Of a stretch of DNA of 64,000 nucleotides, positions 17,510 through 26,567 are shown piece after piece. This DNA is from Flammeovirga yaeyamensis. GTDB lineage: Bacteria > Bacteroidota > Bacteroidia > Cytophagales > Flammeovirgaceae. The stretch covers positions 4,139,501-4,203,500 of the forward strand of contig NZ_CP076132.1 in assembly GCF_018736045.1 (NCBI RefSeq), read 5' to 3'. Position 1 is the stretch's first letter. Each line of letters begins with the position of its first letter. The notes under the pieces are model-generated. The model was not told the origin of the DNA, searched no databases, and saw nothing but the letters and a program-made list of their open reading frames with translations. The position numbers and the translations under genes were made by a program.

Positions 17510-18868
17510 TTAAGCTGATTTAAAACGATTAATCAAAGCTTCAAAAGCTTTTTCATCACCAAAATCTTTATATACATCCTTTGCTTCGGTGTAGAACTGT
17601 GGAAGGTCTGAATCTTCTTTCTTTATTTCAGAAAAAACAGCTAATCTCCTTAGTGCCACTAAGCATTTCAAATCTATTTTATTGGATGAACTTTCTTTTA
17701 AAGCTTTACTATATAACTCTTTAGCCAGATCAACTTCATCTCTATTGATTCTCCACTCAGCTTCTACAAAATGTTTCCACGTATTGAATAATTTAGGAGA
17801 ATAACCCGCCCAATATTTAAATCTATCGTAAATCTTTCTTAGCTCCCCTTCTCGACTTTCTTTTTGGTTATTGATGTAAACGGCTTTCATGACCAATAAT
17901 GAAGGATGTAAAAGTGTTCCTTCATAGATTTCTGGACTTTTATCAATTAGCATGATTACCTTTTCAAGATTTACCCTTTCTGTCATTTTTGATAACTGAT
18001 AAAGTTGTAAAATCTCTGTGACAATCGGTTTTTCATCAAAGGCTACGTTTTCTAAATCATGATGTGACTTTCTTAAAGCTTCACTCTTGTTCACTCCAGA
18101 AAAAAGAAGCATTTGATAATACCTTTTTACATTTTTCCCTTTAAGGTAATTATCATTTGATTTTAGAATAAGAGAAAACTTCTCGTTTATCATAACTAAA
18201 CAAACTGATAACTCTTCTAACCAAGGAAGAATGATAAAAGCATAATCAGAATAAAAGTTATTAATAATTCTTTTATTATTAGACTTTTCAATTTCTGACA
18301 AAGCAACTTGAGCATAATCTTTAGCCAAATGCATATCCTCATACTTTGTTATCATGTACCTAGATAAGCCTAAACACCCATAAGGAGTGATTTCGTTTAA
18401 ACCATTTTCTAAAGAATAGTTTATTATTTCTAGTGCACACCACTTATAGAACTCCCAATCTTTTATTTCATCGCAAAGCATAAAGGGAGCAAGGATTCTT
18501 AAATAATAAGAAGTTTCATCTAAAGGTTCTTGTTTTCTGGACTGAAAAGCTAGATCTATAGAATCTTCTCCTATGTTTTCCAATAACCTAAGATGTTGTA
18601 AGGAAAGATCTCTGTGTAATTGATTACCTGATTGAGGTATATCATACCCAAACAGAGTAATGTATTTATAAATTGAATTTGATACTTCAGTAGATTGTTC
18701 GTATCGAATAGAATGTAGCAACAGGCGCATCAAACCATTGGATTGATCGTTGATATTTTCTACCGATTCTAGTGAATTAACAAGGCAAGATTTATTGGCA
18801 GTATAATCCGATTGATTAAGGAAATCATTTTCACTTAATAAAAAGGATAGATCGAATTTATTTTTCAC
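17510..18868 (-). CDS. Orphan helical-repeat (TPR-like) protein
   Basis: A 452-residue, all-helical soluble protein with no signal peptide or membrane segment. Spaced runs such as WKHFVEAEWRINRDEVDLAK and LYSKALKESSSNKIDLKCLV, plus the C-terminal FYTEAKDVYKDFGDEKAFEA, resemble the TPR-like helical part of very large Ser/Thr kinase-AAA ATPase-histidine kinase proteins. There this region sits between the ATPase and GAF domains. Here it stands alone with no kinase or ATPase. The likeness is from memory and needs a profile search. Its own terminator and 176 bases of upstream DNA make it a single-gene unit. Confidence 0.7.
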   Translation of the reverse strand: MKNKFDLSFLLSENDFLNQSDYTANKSCLVNSLESVENINDQSNGLMRLLLHSIRYEQSTEVSNSIYKYITLFGYDIPQSGNQLHRDLSLQHLRLLENIGEDSIDLAFQSRKQEPLDETSYYLRILAPFMLCDEIKDWEFYKWCALEIINYSLENGLNEITPYGCLGLSRYMITKYEDMHLAKDYAQVALSEIEKSNNKRIINNFYSDYAFIILPWLEELSVCLVMINEKFSLILKSNDNYLKGKNVKRYYQMLLFSGVNKSEALRKSHHDLENVAFDEKPIVTEILQLYQLSKMTERVNLEKVIMLIDKSPEIYEGTLLHPSLLVMKAVYINNQKESREGELRKIYDRFKYWAGYSPKLFNTWKHFVEAEWRINRDEVDLAKELYSKALKESSSNKIDLKCLVALRRLAVFSEIKKEDSDLPQFYTEAKDVYKDFGDEKAFEALINRFKSA

Positions 18869-19044
18869 TGATGCAAATTGTAATTAGGTAACGTAGCAAA
18901 TGTAATAAATATCTCGAAGATATAACTTTAAGTAATCTTATAATACAATTACAACTACAGATAATTAACCTTAGATATAGTAATTCAACAAAAAATAACA
19001 AGATCACAATATTTTGATAATCAATTATTTGAGTAATCTTGAAA

Positions 19045-21471
19045 TTATACTCCAGCTTTTAAATCTTCTACAGGATTCTTTAACCCTGTCTTTATTACAT
19101 GATAACTTACTGTAATCATGGTCATCAGTAAAGTTAATCCACCCGAAAATAAATAAGCACCAATATCAATATTCACCGCTTTTGGAAAGTTATCCAACCA
19201 AAGTTTCATGGCCAAATAAGCTGTAGGCCAAGCCACAACACAAGCGGTAATAACAAGTACGAAAAACTCTTTTGATACAAAAAGCATGGCTTGAGTATCT
19301 TCCATACCTAAGGCCTTACGAATCGCTATTTCCTTGTTTTTTCTAACAGTAATAAAAGAAGAAAGCCCGAATAAACCCAAATTCGCAATTATTACACCAA
19401 TGATTGAAAATATAAGAGACACTTTTGCTAATTGTTCCTCTTTTTTAAAGGCTTGTTCTATTTTAGATTTTAGGAAAAATGTATCTAATATCCTGTATTC
19501 TACTACTTGAGACCATTTAAAATTGAGTTGTTTTTCCAATATATTCCAATTAACACCATCTCTTATTTTTAATGCCAAAAATTTGTTAGAAAACCTTGAG
19601 GTTGCTCTATTACCGTTATTCACATCAATAACGAAAGGTTCTATTGGCTTATGAATTGGTTCATAATGAAAATCTTTGATGACACCCGCTATTTTCTGAT
19701 ATCCCCTTGAAGTATAAAATTTCATTCCTAAAGCTTCTTGAGGAGAGGAATAACCAGCAAATTCTATCAACTTTTCATTAACGTAGATCTCTCTTTCGCG
19801 GAGTGGACCAGTAGGATTTTTAGCGAGTATTTTAAAATCAAAGACTTTAAATACATCTGGATAGGTAACTACACTTGCATAAAATGCAGAAGGTAGTTTT
19901 TTATTCCCTTTCTTAAATGTAAAAGGATAGTTCTGTACCCAAACTCCTAGCAGTTCATCGATAGCAGTTACCGCTTCAACATCTTTTAATTGTAAGAACT
20001 TTTCTCTAATAAGATGGAAATTACTTTTCTGATATCTGACTTCACCCATTGGAACAATCACAATATTCTCTTGGTTAAACCCGATATCAGAATTTTTCAT
20101 AAAATCTAACTGTCTTTTCGATACATAGGTACTAAAAAGTAGAAACATGGAAATGATAAACTGTGTAATCACACTCCATTTTCTAAATTTCTTTTGTTGA
20201 TATCCTTTCGGTGAAGTATCATGTAGTCCTTCCAAAGGTTTAAAACCAGATAAATAAAACAAAGGATAAAAACTTGATAACGCCCCAACAAATAAGCCAC
20301 TACTTCCTACAAGTAAAACAATGTTTTGAGGATCAGCATTTTCTAATATAAATCCTGAATCACTCAATAAATCATTCACAAAAGAAAAGAGTAATTCCAA
20401 GAATACGATAGCTCCAAACATGGAGAGTACACTTAGAATTGCCGCTTCAACAACAAATTGATTGATTAATTCTGTTTGATCAGCACCTATTGCTTTTCGA
20501 ATACCCACTTCTCGAATTCTTGTAGAGTAGCGAACAGAAGATAAGTTCATAAAATTAATAGCCGCAATAACCAATACCATGATGGCAATTGCACTAAAAA
20601 TATATATATACATATAGTCTCCATTCTGAGACATTTCGAAATCCAAATCAGAATACAAATGAATTTCTTGTATAGGCTGTAGGTATAATTCTACGTAATC
20701 TCTTAAGTAAGAAGGGAATTTTGAGGGATCCTGAAGCAAAATTTCAAAATCAGCTTCTAGTTCTTCTGGTTTCACACCATCTTTTAAAGTGATATAGGTC
20801 CAACATGGGTTCCAAACCCAATCTTCTTTAAAAAATAGTTCTCGATTGGTCACATTCAAAGTGGAGAAAGAAACCAAAATCTCAAAATCGAGATGAGAAG
20901 GGTAATTTTGTTTATCGACTACTGCTGTTACCTTGAGGTAATGCTTTTTTTCGTAAAGAATCTTTTTGCCAATTGCACTTTGATCACCAAAATATTTTTT
21001 CGCAATTTCTTTTGTAATCACCACACTACCTTCTTCAGATAAGGCTGAATTTCTATCTCCTTCCACTACAGGAAAGTCGAAAACCTTAAAGAAATCATCG
21101 TCAGTAAAGTATAAATGGTTTTCGTTAAATTTTTGTCCTGCAACAGAAATCACATGAGAATATGCCTGATGGTTAAAGAAACGGACAGAGTGATCTATAT
21201 AATTAGGGTATAATGTTTTTATTGTTGGGCCTAAAGCGATAGGAACACTAGCAGACCTTTCTCCTATATCTTGAGTATCGATAATTTCTACTACTCTGTA
21301 GGTTTGGTCAGCATTCTTATGAAAAGAATCATAGGATAACTCGTAGTTTACCAAAAGTACCAATAGGGTAAAGAAAGCTATTCCCATTGACATCCCGACA
21401 ATGTTAATACCTGAGTAAACTCCATGTTTTTGAAGATTACGAATACCTATGAGTATATAGTTTCTTAGCAC
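19045..21471 (-). CDS. ABC transporter permease, duplicated MacB/FtsX type
   Basis: An 808-residue permease in two halves. Each half has a membrane helix, a periplasmic MacB-type domain and a three-helix FtsX domain: first helix near 20-42, a cluster near 285-420, another starting helix at 430-445, and a last cluster near 680-800. Coupling motifs are RIREVGIRKAIGA and KNKEIAIRKALGM. This large class is common in Bacteroidota and works with a LolD/MacB-like ATPase, here encoded 1 base upstream. The substrate is unknown; mechanotransmission of a lipid, peptide or antibiotic is typical. Confidence 0.9.
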   Translation of the reverse strand: MLRNYILIGIRNLQKHGVYSGINIVGMSMGIAFFTLLVLLVNYELSYDSFHKNADQTYRVVEIIDTQDIGERSASVPIALGPTIKTLYPNYIDHSVRFFNHQAYSHVISVAGQKFNENHLYFTDDDFFKVFDFPVVEGDRNSALSEEGSVVITKEIAKKYFGDQSAIGKKILYEKKHYLKVTAVVDKQNYPSHLDFEILVSFSTLNVTNRELFFKEDWVWNPCWTYITLKDGVKPEELEADFEILLQDPSKFPSYLRDYVELYLQPIQEIHLYSDLDFEMSQNGDYMYIYIFSAIAIMVLVIAAINFMNLSSVRYSTRIREVGIRKAIGADQTELINQFVVEAAILSVLSMFGAIVFLELLFSFVNDLLSDSGFILENADPQNIVLLVGSSGLFVGALSSFYPLFYLSGFKPLEGLHDTSPKGYQQKKFRKWSVITQFIISMFLLFSTYVSKRQLDFMKNSDIGFNQENIVIVPMGEVRYQKSNFHLIREKFLQLKDVEAVTAIDELLGVWVQNYPFTFKKGNKKLPSAFYASVVTYPDVFKVFDFKILAKNPTGPLREREIYVNEKLIEFAGYSSPQEALGMKFYTSRGYQKIAGVIKDFHYEPIHKPIEPFVIDVNNGNRATSRFSNKFLALKIRDGVNWNILEKQLNFKWSQVVEYRILDTFFLKSKIEQAFKKEEQLAKVSLIFSIIGVIIANLGLFGLSSFITVRKNKEIAIRKALGMEDTQAMLFVSKEFFVLVITACVVAWPTAYLAMKLWLDNFPKAVNIDIGAYLFSGGLTLLMTMITVSYHVIKTGLKNPVEDLKAGV

Positions 21472-21472
21472 T

Positions 21473-22168
21473 TTAACGTCCTTTGTGTAAATTCTCGGTT
21501 ACAATTTGCCCATCAAATAGGTGTATTACTCTACTTGCATAATCAGAGGCTGCTGTGGAATGGGTTACCATTAAAATAGTTGTTCCCATTTCGTTTAAGG
21601 TCTGAAGTAATTCCATTACCTCTCTACCTCTTTCTGAATCTAAGTTACCTGTTGGTTCATCAGCCAAAATTAATTGAGGATTGGAAACCAATGCTCTTGC
21701 CACCGCAACTCTTTGCTGTAAACCACCAGATATTTGATTTGGAAATACTCTTTTTTTATGAGAAATCTGTAATTGATCCATCATTTTTTCTACCCTCAAT
21801 TTACGTTCATTGGGTGGTACTTGCTGATAGATAAGTGGTAATTCAATATTTTCGAACACAGTTAGATCATCAATAAGGTTAAAGCTTTGAAAAACAAAAC
21901 CTATAAACTCTCTTCTTAATTGCGCTCTCTTTTTTGATGAAAGGTGAACTACATTTTGACCTTTAAAAATCATTTCGCCTTCAGTAGGCAAATCCAATAG
22001 TCCTGCAATATTGAGTAATGTTGATTTTCCACATCCTGAAGGCCCCATAATACACACGAACTCTCCTTCTTGAATATTAAGAGTAACATGATGAAGGGCC
22101 AATGTATCATTGTCCTCATTTTTATAGGCCTTATTGATGTTATTTATTTGAATTAAAGGTGTATTCAT
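21473..22168 (-). CDS. ABC transporter ATP-binding protein, MacB/LolD type
   Basis: A 231-residue ATPase with Walker A GPSGCGKS (42-49), Q-loop VFQSFNL, Walker B LILADEPTGNLDSE and switch His in VTHSTAA. The signature reads ISGGLQQRV instead of LSGGQQQRV, so the usual Gln is Leu, a mild deviation seen directly in the DNA. It is the first gene of a two-gene operon with the 808-residue permease. The 246-base divergent region upstream contains the small palindrome GTTCAGAATTGAAC (22268-22281), a possible operator. Confidence 0.92.
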   Translation of the reverse strand: MNTPLIQINNINKAYKNEDNDTLALHHVTLNIQEGEFVCIMGPSGCGKSTLLNIAGLLDLPTEGEMIFKGQNVVHLSSKKRAQLRREFIGFVFQSFNLIDDLTVFENIELPLIYQQVPPNERKLRVEKMMDQLQISHKKRVFPNQISGGLQQRVAVARALVSNPQLILADEPTGNLDSERGREVMELLQTLNEMGTTILMVTHSTAASDYASRVIHLFDGQIVTENLHKGR

Positions 22169-22414
22169 AAAAAAAATTTATTCCTAGTGTTACTAACAAC
22201 AATCATTCAAATTATTAACACTTCAACAAACACAGTGAGTTACAGGTTTTTATAACATTCATTTAATGTTCAGAATTGAACTATGCGATCAATCGTTTAC
22301 TGTACAATACGATTAAGTTATTTTACTCTTCTTAGAAGAATGAACACATTTTGAGAAAACTTTATTATTCTTACAGAACGATCTTATTTATCAACCCATT
22401 ACTACCTGTACTTT

Positions 22415-22651
22415 ATGTTAACTTTTAAGCTACTTATAGAAAATAAAAAACAAGTGTATCATATTATCGAAAAGTATAACTTTAGAGTAATTGATTACAG
22501 ACCACACTATGAAATAGAATTCTTCGCTAAAAGCTACCAAGATTTTAATAAAACCTATTTTGATATAACCAATCAGTTACAAAGACTGGAAATTAATTAT
22601 ATATTATCGGATCATTTATTCGTTCCTAACCCAAACAAAAAAGGAGCATAG
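22415..22651 (+). CDS. Small hypothetical protein, 78 residues
   Basis: A 78-residue soluble, Tyr/Lys-rich protein with no motif I recognise: MLTFKLLIENKKQVYHIIEK, then FRVIDYRPHYEIEF and a Lys-rich tail. It could form a small alpha/beta fold. It is supported as a gene by its stop codon lying inside a strong hairpin and by a second UUCG-loop hairpin just after. No good promoter box was found in the 246 bases upstream. It is convergent with the NTF2-like gene. Confidence 0.55.
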   Translation: MLTFKLLIENKKQVYHIIEKYNFRVIDYRPHYEIEFFAKSYQDFNKTYFDITNQLQRLEINYILSDHLFVPNPNKKGA

Positions 22652-22686
22652 TCAAACTATACTCCTTTTCTACCTCCTTCGGGAGG
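22639..22686. terminator. Tandem hairpins between convergent genes
   Basis: First hairpin: AAAAGGAG-C-ATAGT (22639-22652) against ACTAT-A-CTCCTTTT (22656-22669), one mismatch, 3-base loop. The second is CCTCC-TTCG-GGAGG (22673-22686), an extra-stable UUCG tetraloop, followed by TTATTTATTT. They end the 78-codon gene and may also serve the minus-strand gene at 22688. Confidence 0.8.
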
Positions 22687-22687
22687 C

Positions 22688-23497
22688 TTATTTATTTAAT
22701 TTTAATTCTGAACATTCATTTTGATAAACGAAGCTTAAGATTAACATTACAGCATCATCATCATTTTTTGCTTTTCCAAGCATGTCTACTCTATTCATAG
22801 AGGCATCCAAAGTCCAAATTTTTTCCATATCAGCCCATTCGAATACAATACCTTGAACCATAAAGTAAGTAATACCACCTTTCTTACGTTTATAGATATT
22901 GTTTAAATCATTTTCGAAACGGTCACCTTTTGGAGCCGATACTTTTGCGATAACCTGTCCGGTGTTCGGATTTTTGTATAGCTCGCAAGAACATTTTCCT
23001 TGGTATTTTTCAGATTCAATATCAGAGATATTCAATTCCATGACCATCCAACCTTCTTTTTGTTTCACGAAAGTAGCAACCATTGATTCGTAACCTTTTG
23101 AAACAATTTTATCATTCGCTTTTGATTTCAATTCATAATTTAAAGAAAAAGAAGCTACACCAATATTTCCTTGTACTCTAATTTCATGAATTTTCAATTC
23201 AGAATTACGTTCCAAACTATGTTGATATTGAGAAACATATATGTTTTTATATTCTGACTTTCTTAAAACACGATGTTTTCTACTACCATCCACATTCATT
23301 TGTGTGACATTAATGATGGCATCAGGTCTAAACGTATCGAAAATAGTATTGATTTTATCTAAATTATCATTGCTAAAAGTTGTTCTTTCAACAACATTTC
23401 TAATGACTTCTTCTATTTCTTTTTCACCATTTTGAGCAAATAGCATTGATGAAATAAAAATAAATAAGCCGCTAAATAGTAATCTTAAATTTTTCAT
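22688..23497 (-). CDS. Secreted NTF2-like (lumazine-binding/SnoaL-type) protein
   Basis: A 269-residue protein with a signal peptide ending near residue 21 (MLFAQ). Residues about 25-160 look like an NTF2-like cone fold of the type annotated as putative lumazine-binding: helix-rich start, then strands with VRVQGNIGVASFSLNYELK-like alternation and KQKEGWMVMELNISDIE near the end of the domain. The remaining 110 residues (with CSCELYKNPNTGQV) show no family I know. Function uncertain. It is a single-gene unit between hairpins and a 180-base upstream region. Confidence 0.6.
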   Translation of the reverse strand: MKNLRLLFSGLFIFISSMLFAQNGEKEIEEVIRNVVERTTFSNDNLDKINTIFDTFRPDAIINVTQMNVDGSRKHRVLRKSEYKNIYVSQYQHSLERNSELKIHEIRVQGNIGVASFSLNYELKSKANDKIVSKGYESMVATFVKQKEGWMVMELNISDIESEKYQGKCSCELYKNPNTGQVIAKVSAPKGDRFENDLNNIYKRKKGGITYFMVQGIVFEWADMEKIWTLDASMNRVDMLGKAKNDDDAVMLILSFVYQNECSELKLNK

Positions 23498-23677
23498 AGT
23501 GATAGATTGATATTGTTTAATAGTAGAATGTATTTTCCAATTTTTGTTTAAATGTTTCCATTTTCAATACAACCCTTGGGTATTTTCAACATGAAATTAA
23601 GTGATAAGAATTTTAAAGCAAACAAAATTGTCGTACTTTTTTCTGTCTCTGTTTTTTTCAGTTTCAAACACAATTAG

Positions 23678-23854
23678 ATGAACGGAGAGTACAATAAAAA
23701 GTTTAATCAAACGATCGATTTAATACCAACAATTGTTAATACCAATATTGACTATCAAATAGATATTTATTACTCCTACTTAATAAAATTGTCTAAGGTT
23801 TATGATTCAAACTTTTTTTTTAGAAATTTATCATTCCTAAAAGATTATTTATGA
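23678..23854 (+). CDS. Candidate 58-residue ORF coupled to topB
   Basis: An ATG ORF of 58 codons (starting MNGEYNKKFNQTIDL, Tyr/Phe/Asn-rich, ending LSFLKDYL). Its TGA overlaps the topB start as ATGA, a layout typical of translational coupling. The otherwise unassigned 353 bases between 23498 and 23850 hold nothing else clear, except that TACTTTTT at 23633-23640 could be a weak promoter box. Composition is AT-driven and no homologue is recalled, so this could be a chance ORF in the topB leader. Confidence 0.3.
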   Translation: MNGEYNKKFNQTIDLIPTIVNTNIDYQIDIYYSYLIKLSKVYDSNFFFRNLSFLKDYL

Positions 23855-26235
23855 AAGTTTGTATAGCAGAGAAACCAAGTGTAGCCAGAGATTTAGCCAA
23901 AGTATTAGGTGCTAAAAATAAAAAGAATGGTTACTTCGAAGGAAATGGATATCAGATCACCTGGACTTTTGGTCATTTATGCACCTTAAAAGAGCCACAT
24001 GATTATGATCCTACATTAAAACGTTGGGATTTAATTACCCTTCCTATCGTACCTCAAAAATTTGCTATTAAACTTATTGAAAACGATGGATCAAAACAGC
24101 AGTTTAAGGTAATAGAATCTTTAGTACAAAACGCTACTGAAGTCATTAACTGTGGTGATGCAGGCCAAGAAGGAGAATTAATACAACGATGGGTTTTGCA
24201 TCATGCCAAATGCAAAGCACCTGTAAAACGTCTTTGGATCTCTTCATTAACTGAAGAAGCCATCAAGAAAGGGTTTGACAAACTTCAAGAAGAAAAAGAT
24301 TTTGACTTATTATATAAGGCAGGTAGTGCACGAGCGATTGGCGATTGGCTTTTAGGAATTAATGCTACACGACTTTATACCATCAAATTTGGTGGATACA
24401 AGCAATTATTATCAATAGGTAGAGTACAAACTCCTACACTAGCCTTAATAACCGATCGATTTTTAGAAATTCAGAATTTTAAGAAAGAGAAGTATTGGGA
24501 ATTAAAAACAAAGTATAGAAATGTTCTTTTCTCTTATGCAAAAGGTAGATTTACAGAGAAAGAACGAGTAGACAAAGCCATTGAATATGTAACAGGTAAA
24601 CCTTTTGAAATAACATCAACACAAAGAAAAGAAGGAACAGAAGCCCCACAGTATTTATTTGACTTAACATCCTTGCAGGTAGAGTGTAACAAAAAATTTA
24701 GTTTCTCTGCGGAGCAAACACTTAAAATTGCACAAAGCTTGTATGAGAAGAAGCTTCTTACTTACCCACGTGTAGATACTACTTATCTGCCTAATAATAT
24801 GTATGGAGAAATTGGACCGACCATGCGAGCACTTCATAAGTTTTCAAAAGAAACTGCTCCATTGTTTGGCAAACCTTTCCGAAAAACCAAGAAAGTCTTT
24901 AACGATCAAAAGGTAACGGATCACCACGCAATCATACCAACTAAAATAAAAGCAGGAAATATGAATCAGAACGAAGCTGCTGTATATGATTTAGTAGCAC
25001 TTCGTTTTATTGCGGCCTTCTACCCTGATTGTAAAGTAGCTAAAACAGAAGTAAGAGGTATAGTAGATAAAGCAGAGTTTAGAGCAAGTGGTAAAGAAAT
25101 TCTTGATCTTGGTTGGAGAGTTCTCTTTAAAAAGGAGGATGAGGAAGAAAAAAAGCGTAAAAAGAAAAAAGGAGAAGATGAAGAGCAAAGCTTACCAAAC
25201 TTTGTAGAAGGTGAGACTGGTGAACACAAGCCAGAAGTTCAAATGAAAGAAACCAAACCTCCTAAATTATATACGGAAGCCACTCTTCTTAGGGCAATGG
25301 AAACTGCAGGTAAGAGTGTGGATGATGATGAGCTAAGAAAAGCTATGAAAGAGAATGGTATCGGTAGACCTTCAACCCGTGCCAATATCATTGAGACTTT
25401 ATTTAGACGAAAATATATAGAAAGACAACGTAAAAACATCATACCTACTCAAGCAGGCTTAGACTTAATAAATACTATTCAAAATGATTTACTCAAATCT
25501 GCAGAACTAACAGGTATTTGGGAAAAAAAACTAAGACAAATTGAAGATGGAAGTTATCAGGTAGAAAATTTCATGAACGAAATTAAAAACATGGTAGGTG
25601 AAGTTGTTTTTAATGTAAAACAAATTCAAACCAATTTCAAAATACAAACGCCAACTAAAAGCCTTAAAGTAAAAAAACAAACCTCGAAACCTACAGCAAA
25701 AGGTAAAATGAGCCTTACTTGCCCAAAATGTAAAAAGAAAGAGGTGATAAAAGGTAAAACAGCATATGGTTGCCTCGGTTATAAGGACAAATCATGTGAT
25801 TTTGTAGTGAAATTTGAATTTGGGGGTAAAAAGTTAACCGACAAGCAAATTGAATCACTCATTATTAAAGGTAGAACTCCCGAAATAAAAGGCTTTAAGA
25901 TCAACAATACCTCAAAAAATGGAGTGATTACATTAGATCAACAGTATCAAATGCTATTTAATGAGATAGAAGAAGCACCATTGATGTGTCCAAAATGTGG
26001 TAAAGGACAAATAATTGAAGGAAAAACGGCTTATGGATGTGAAAATTGGAAGAATGGGTGCGATTTTAAGGTACCTTTCATCAATTTTGATAAAAAAATC
26101 ACCAAAAGTCAGTTAAAATCACTCTTAAATAAGAAAATCACCCCCAAAATGAAGGGATTTACCTTCGAGAACGAAAAAAATAGAGAAGGTAGGTTAAAAT
26201 TAAACCCTGACTTCTCAATTTCACTAGATATTTAA
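23851..26235 (+). CDS. topB: DNA topoisomerase III (type IA)
   Basis: A 794-residue type IA topoisomerase that cuts and passes single strands through a 5'-phosphotyrosine link. The N-terminal Toprim domain has IAEKPS and the CGDAGQEGELIQ acidic centre. The active-site Tyr is in KLLTYPRVDTTYLP (about residue 309). After the catalytic toroid and a Lys/Glu-rich insert (about 430-450), the tail carries two tandem C-terminal repeats, each starting with a CPKC zinc-ribbon half (about 626 and 712) followed by a Toprim-C repeat. It ends 73 bases before a strong terminator. Confidence 0.93.
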   Translation: MKVCIAEKPSVARDLAKVLGAKNKKNGYFEGNGYQITWTFGHLCTLKEPHDYDPTLKRWDLITLPIVPQKFAIKLIENDGSKQQFKVIESLVQNATEVINCGDAGQEGELIQRWVLHHAKCKAPVKRLWISSLTEEAIKKGFDKLQEEKDFDLLYKAGSARAIGDWLLGINATRLYTIKFGGYKQLLSIGRVQTPTLALITDRFLEIQNFKKEKYWELKTKYRNVLFSYAKGRFTEKERVDKAIEYVTGKPFEITSTQRKEGTEAPQYLFDLTSLQVECNKKFSFSAEQTLKIAQSLYEKKLLTYPRVDTTYLPNNMYGEIGPTMRALHKFSKETAPLFGKPFRKTKKVFNDQKVTDHHAIIPTKIKAGNMNQNEAAVYDLVALRFIAAFYPDCKVAKTEVRGIVDKAEFRASGKEILDLGWRVLFKKEDEEEKKRKKKKGEDEEQSLPNFVEGETGEHKPEVQMKETKPPKLYTEATLLRAMETAGKSVDDDELRKAMKENGIGRPSTRANIIETLFRRKYIERQRKNIIPTQAGLDLINTIQNDLLKSAELTGIWEKKLRQIEDGSYQVENFMNEIKNMVGEVVFNVKQIQTNFKIQTPTKSLKVKKQTSKPTAKGKMSLTCPKCKKKEVIKGKTAYGCLGYKDKSCDFVVKFEFGGKKLTDKQIESLIIKGRTPEIKGFKINNTSKNGVITLDQQYQMLFNEIEEAPLMCPKCGKGQIIEGKTAYGCENWKNGCDFKVPFINFDKKITKSQLKSLLNKKITPKMKGFTFENEKNREGRLKLNPDFSISLDI

Positions 26236-26307
26236 AAGTATTAGGTACATTTTTAAACTTAATAAATTTAAAAGAACGATAATTTCGTTGATATATCTTT
26301 AAAATAA

Positions 26308-26358
26308 ACCCTGTTTTTTGAAAATATTTAAAAAATTCAAACAAACAGGGTCTTTTTT
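26308..26358 (+). terminator. Terminator of topB
   Basis: Arms ACCCTGTTTTTTGAA (26308-26322) and TTCAAACAAACAGGGT (26336-26351), nearly fully paired, followed by CTTTTTTT. It cleanly separates topB from the amt promoter. Confidence 0.85.
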
Positions 26359-26368
26359 TACCCTCCTA

Positions 26369-26400
26369 TTTGCAATTCTTAAGCGATACTTCTACAATTG
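26369..26400 (+). promoter_or_regulatory. Promoter of amt
   Basis: TTTG at 26369-26372, exactly 20 nt, then TACAATTG at 26393-26400 (7 of 8 to TAnnTTTG with fixed positions considered). Transcription should start near 26404, giving a leader of about 164 nt. No sigma-54 type GG/GC pair is seen. Confidence 0.6.
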
Positions 26401-26411
26401 TATATGAAATC

Positions 26412-26517
26412 AGAGGAAAAGAGTACAAGATTTTCTTGTATATGTCCTTTTTCTCTAAATAGATGTGAGTGATCCGTTTAATGGGATTCATTCGAATCTC
26501 ACTAAACGGAGTATCAC
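26412..26517 (+). promoter_or_regulatory. Structured 5' leader of amt (two long hairpins)
   Basis: Within the predicted leader are two stem-loops. Hairpin 1 (26412-26456) has an outer pairing of 9 of 11 (26412-26422 with 26446-26456) and a perfect inner TACAAGA/TCTTGTA stem with a 3-base loop. Hairpin 2 (26469-26517) has arms at 26474-26489 and 26494-26509 pairing 14 of 16 with loop ATTC, extended by GTGAT/ATCAC. Neither is followed by a T tract, so simple attenuation is not obvious. A regulatory RNA or protein-binding role is inferred. Confidence 0.5.
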
Positions 26518-26567
26518 ATCAATTCGGTTATGACACTATCTAATAATTTTTAAAATTTTCGACTGCA

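Noticed and set aside
23851-26235. AGQEGE in topoisomerase III as an odd variant
   Set aside because: This form with the CGDAGQEGE run is, as far as I recall, normal in Bacteroidota TopB.
26404-26567. Glutamine or other known riboswitch in the amt leader
   Set aside because: The stem arrangement does not match any riboswitch consensus I can recall; kept only as an unknown structured leader.
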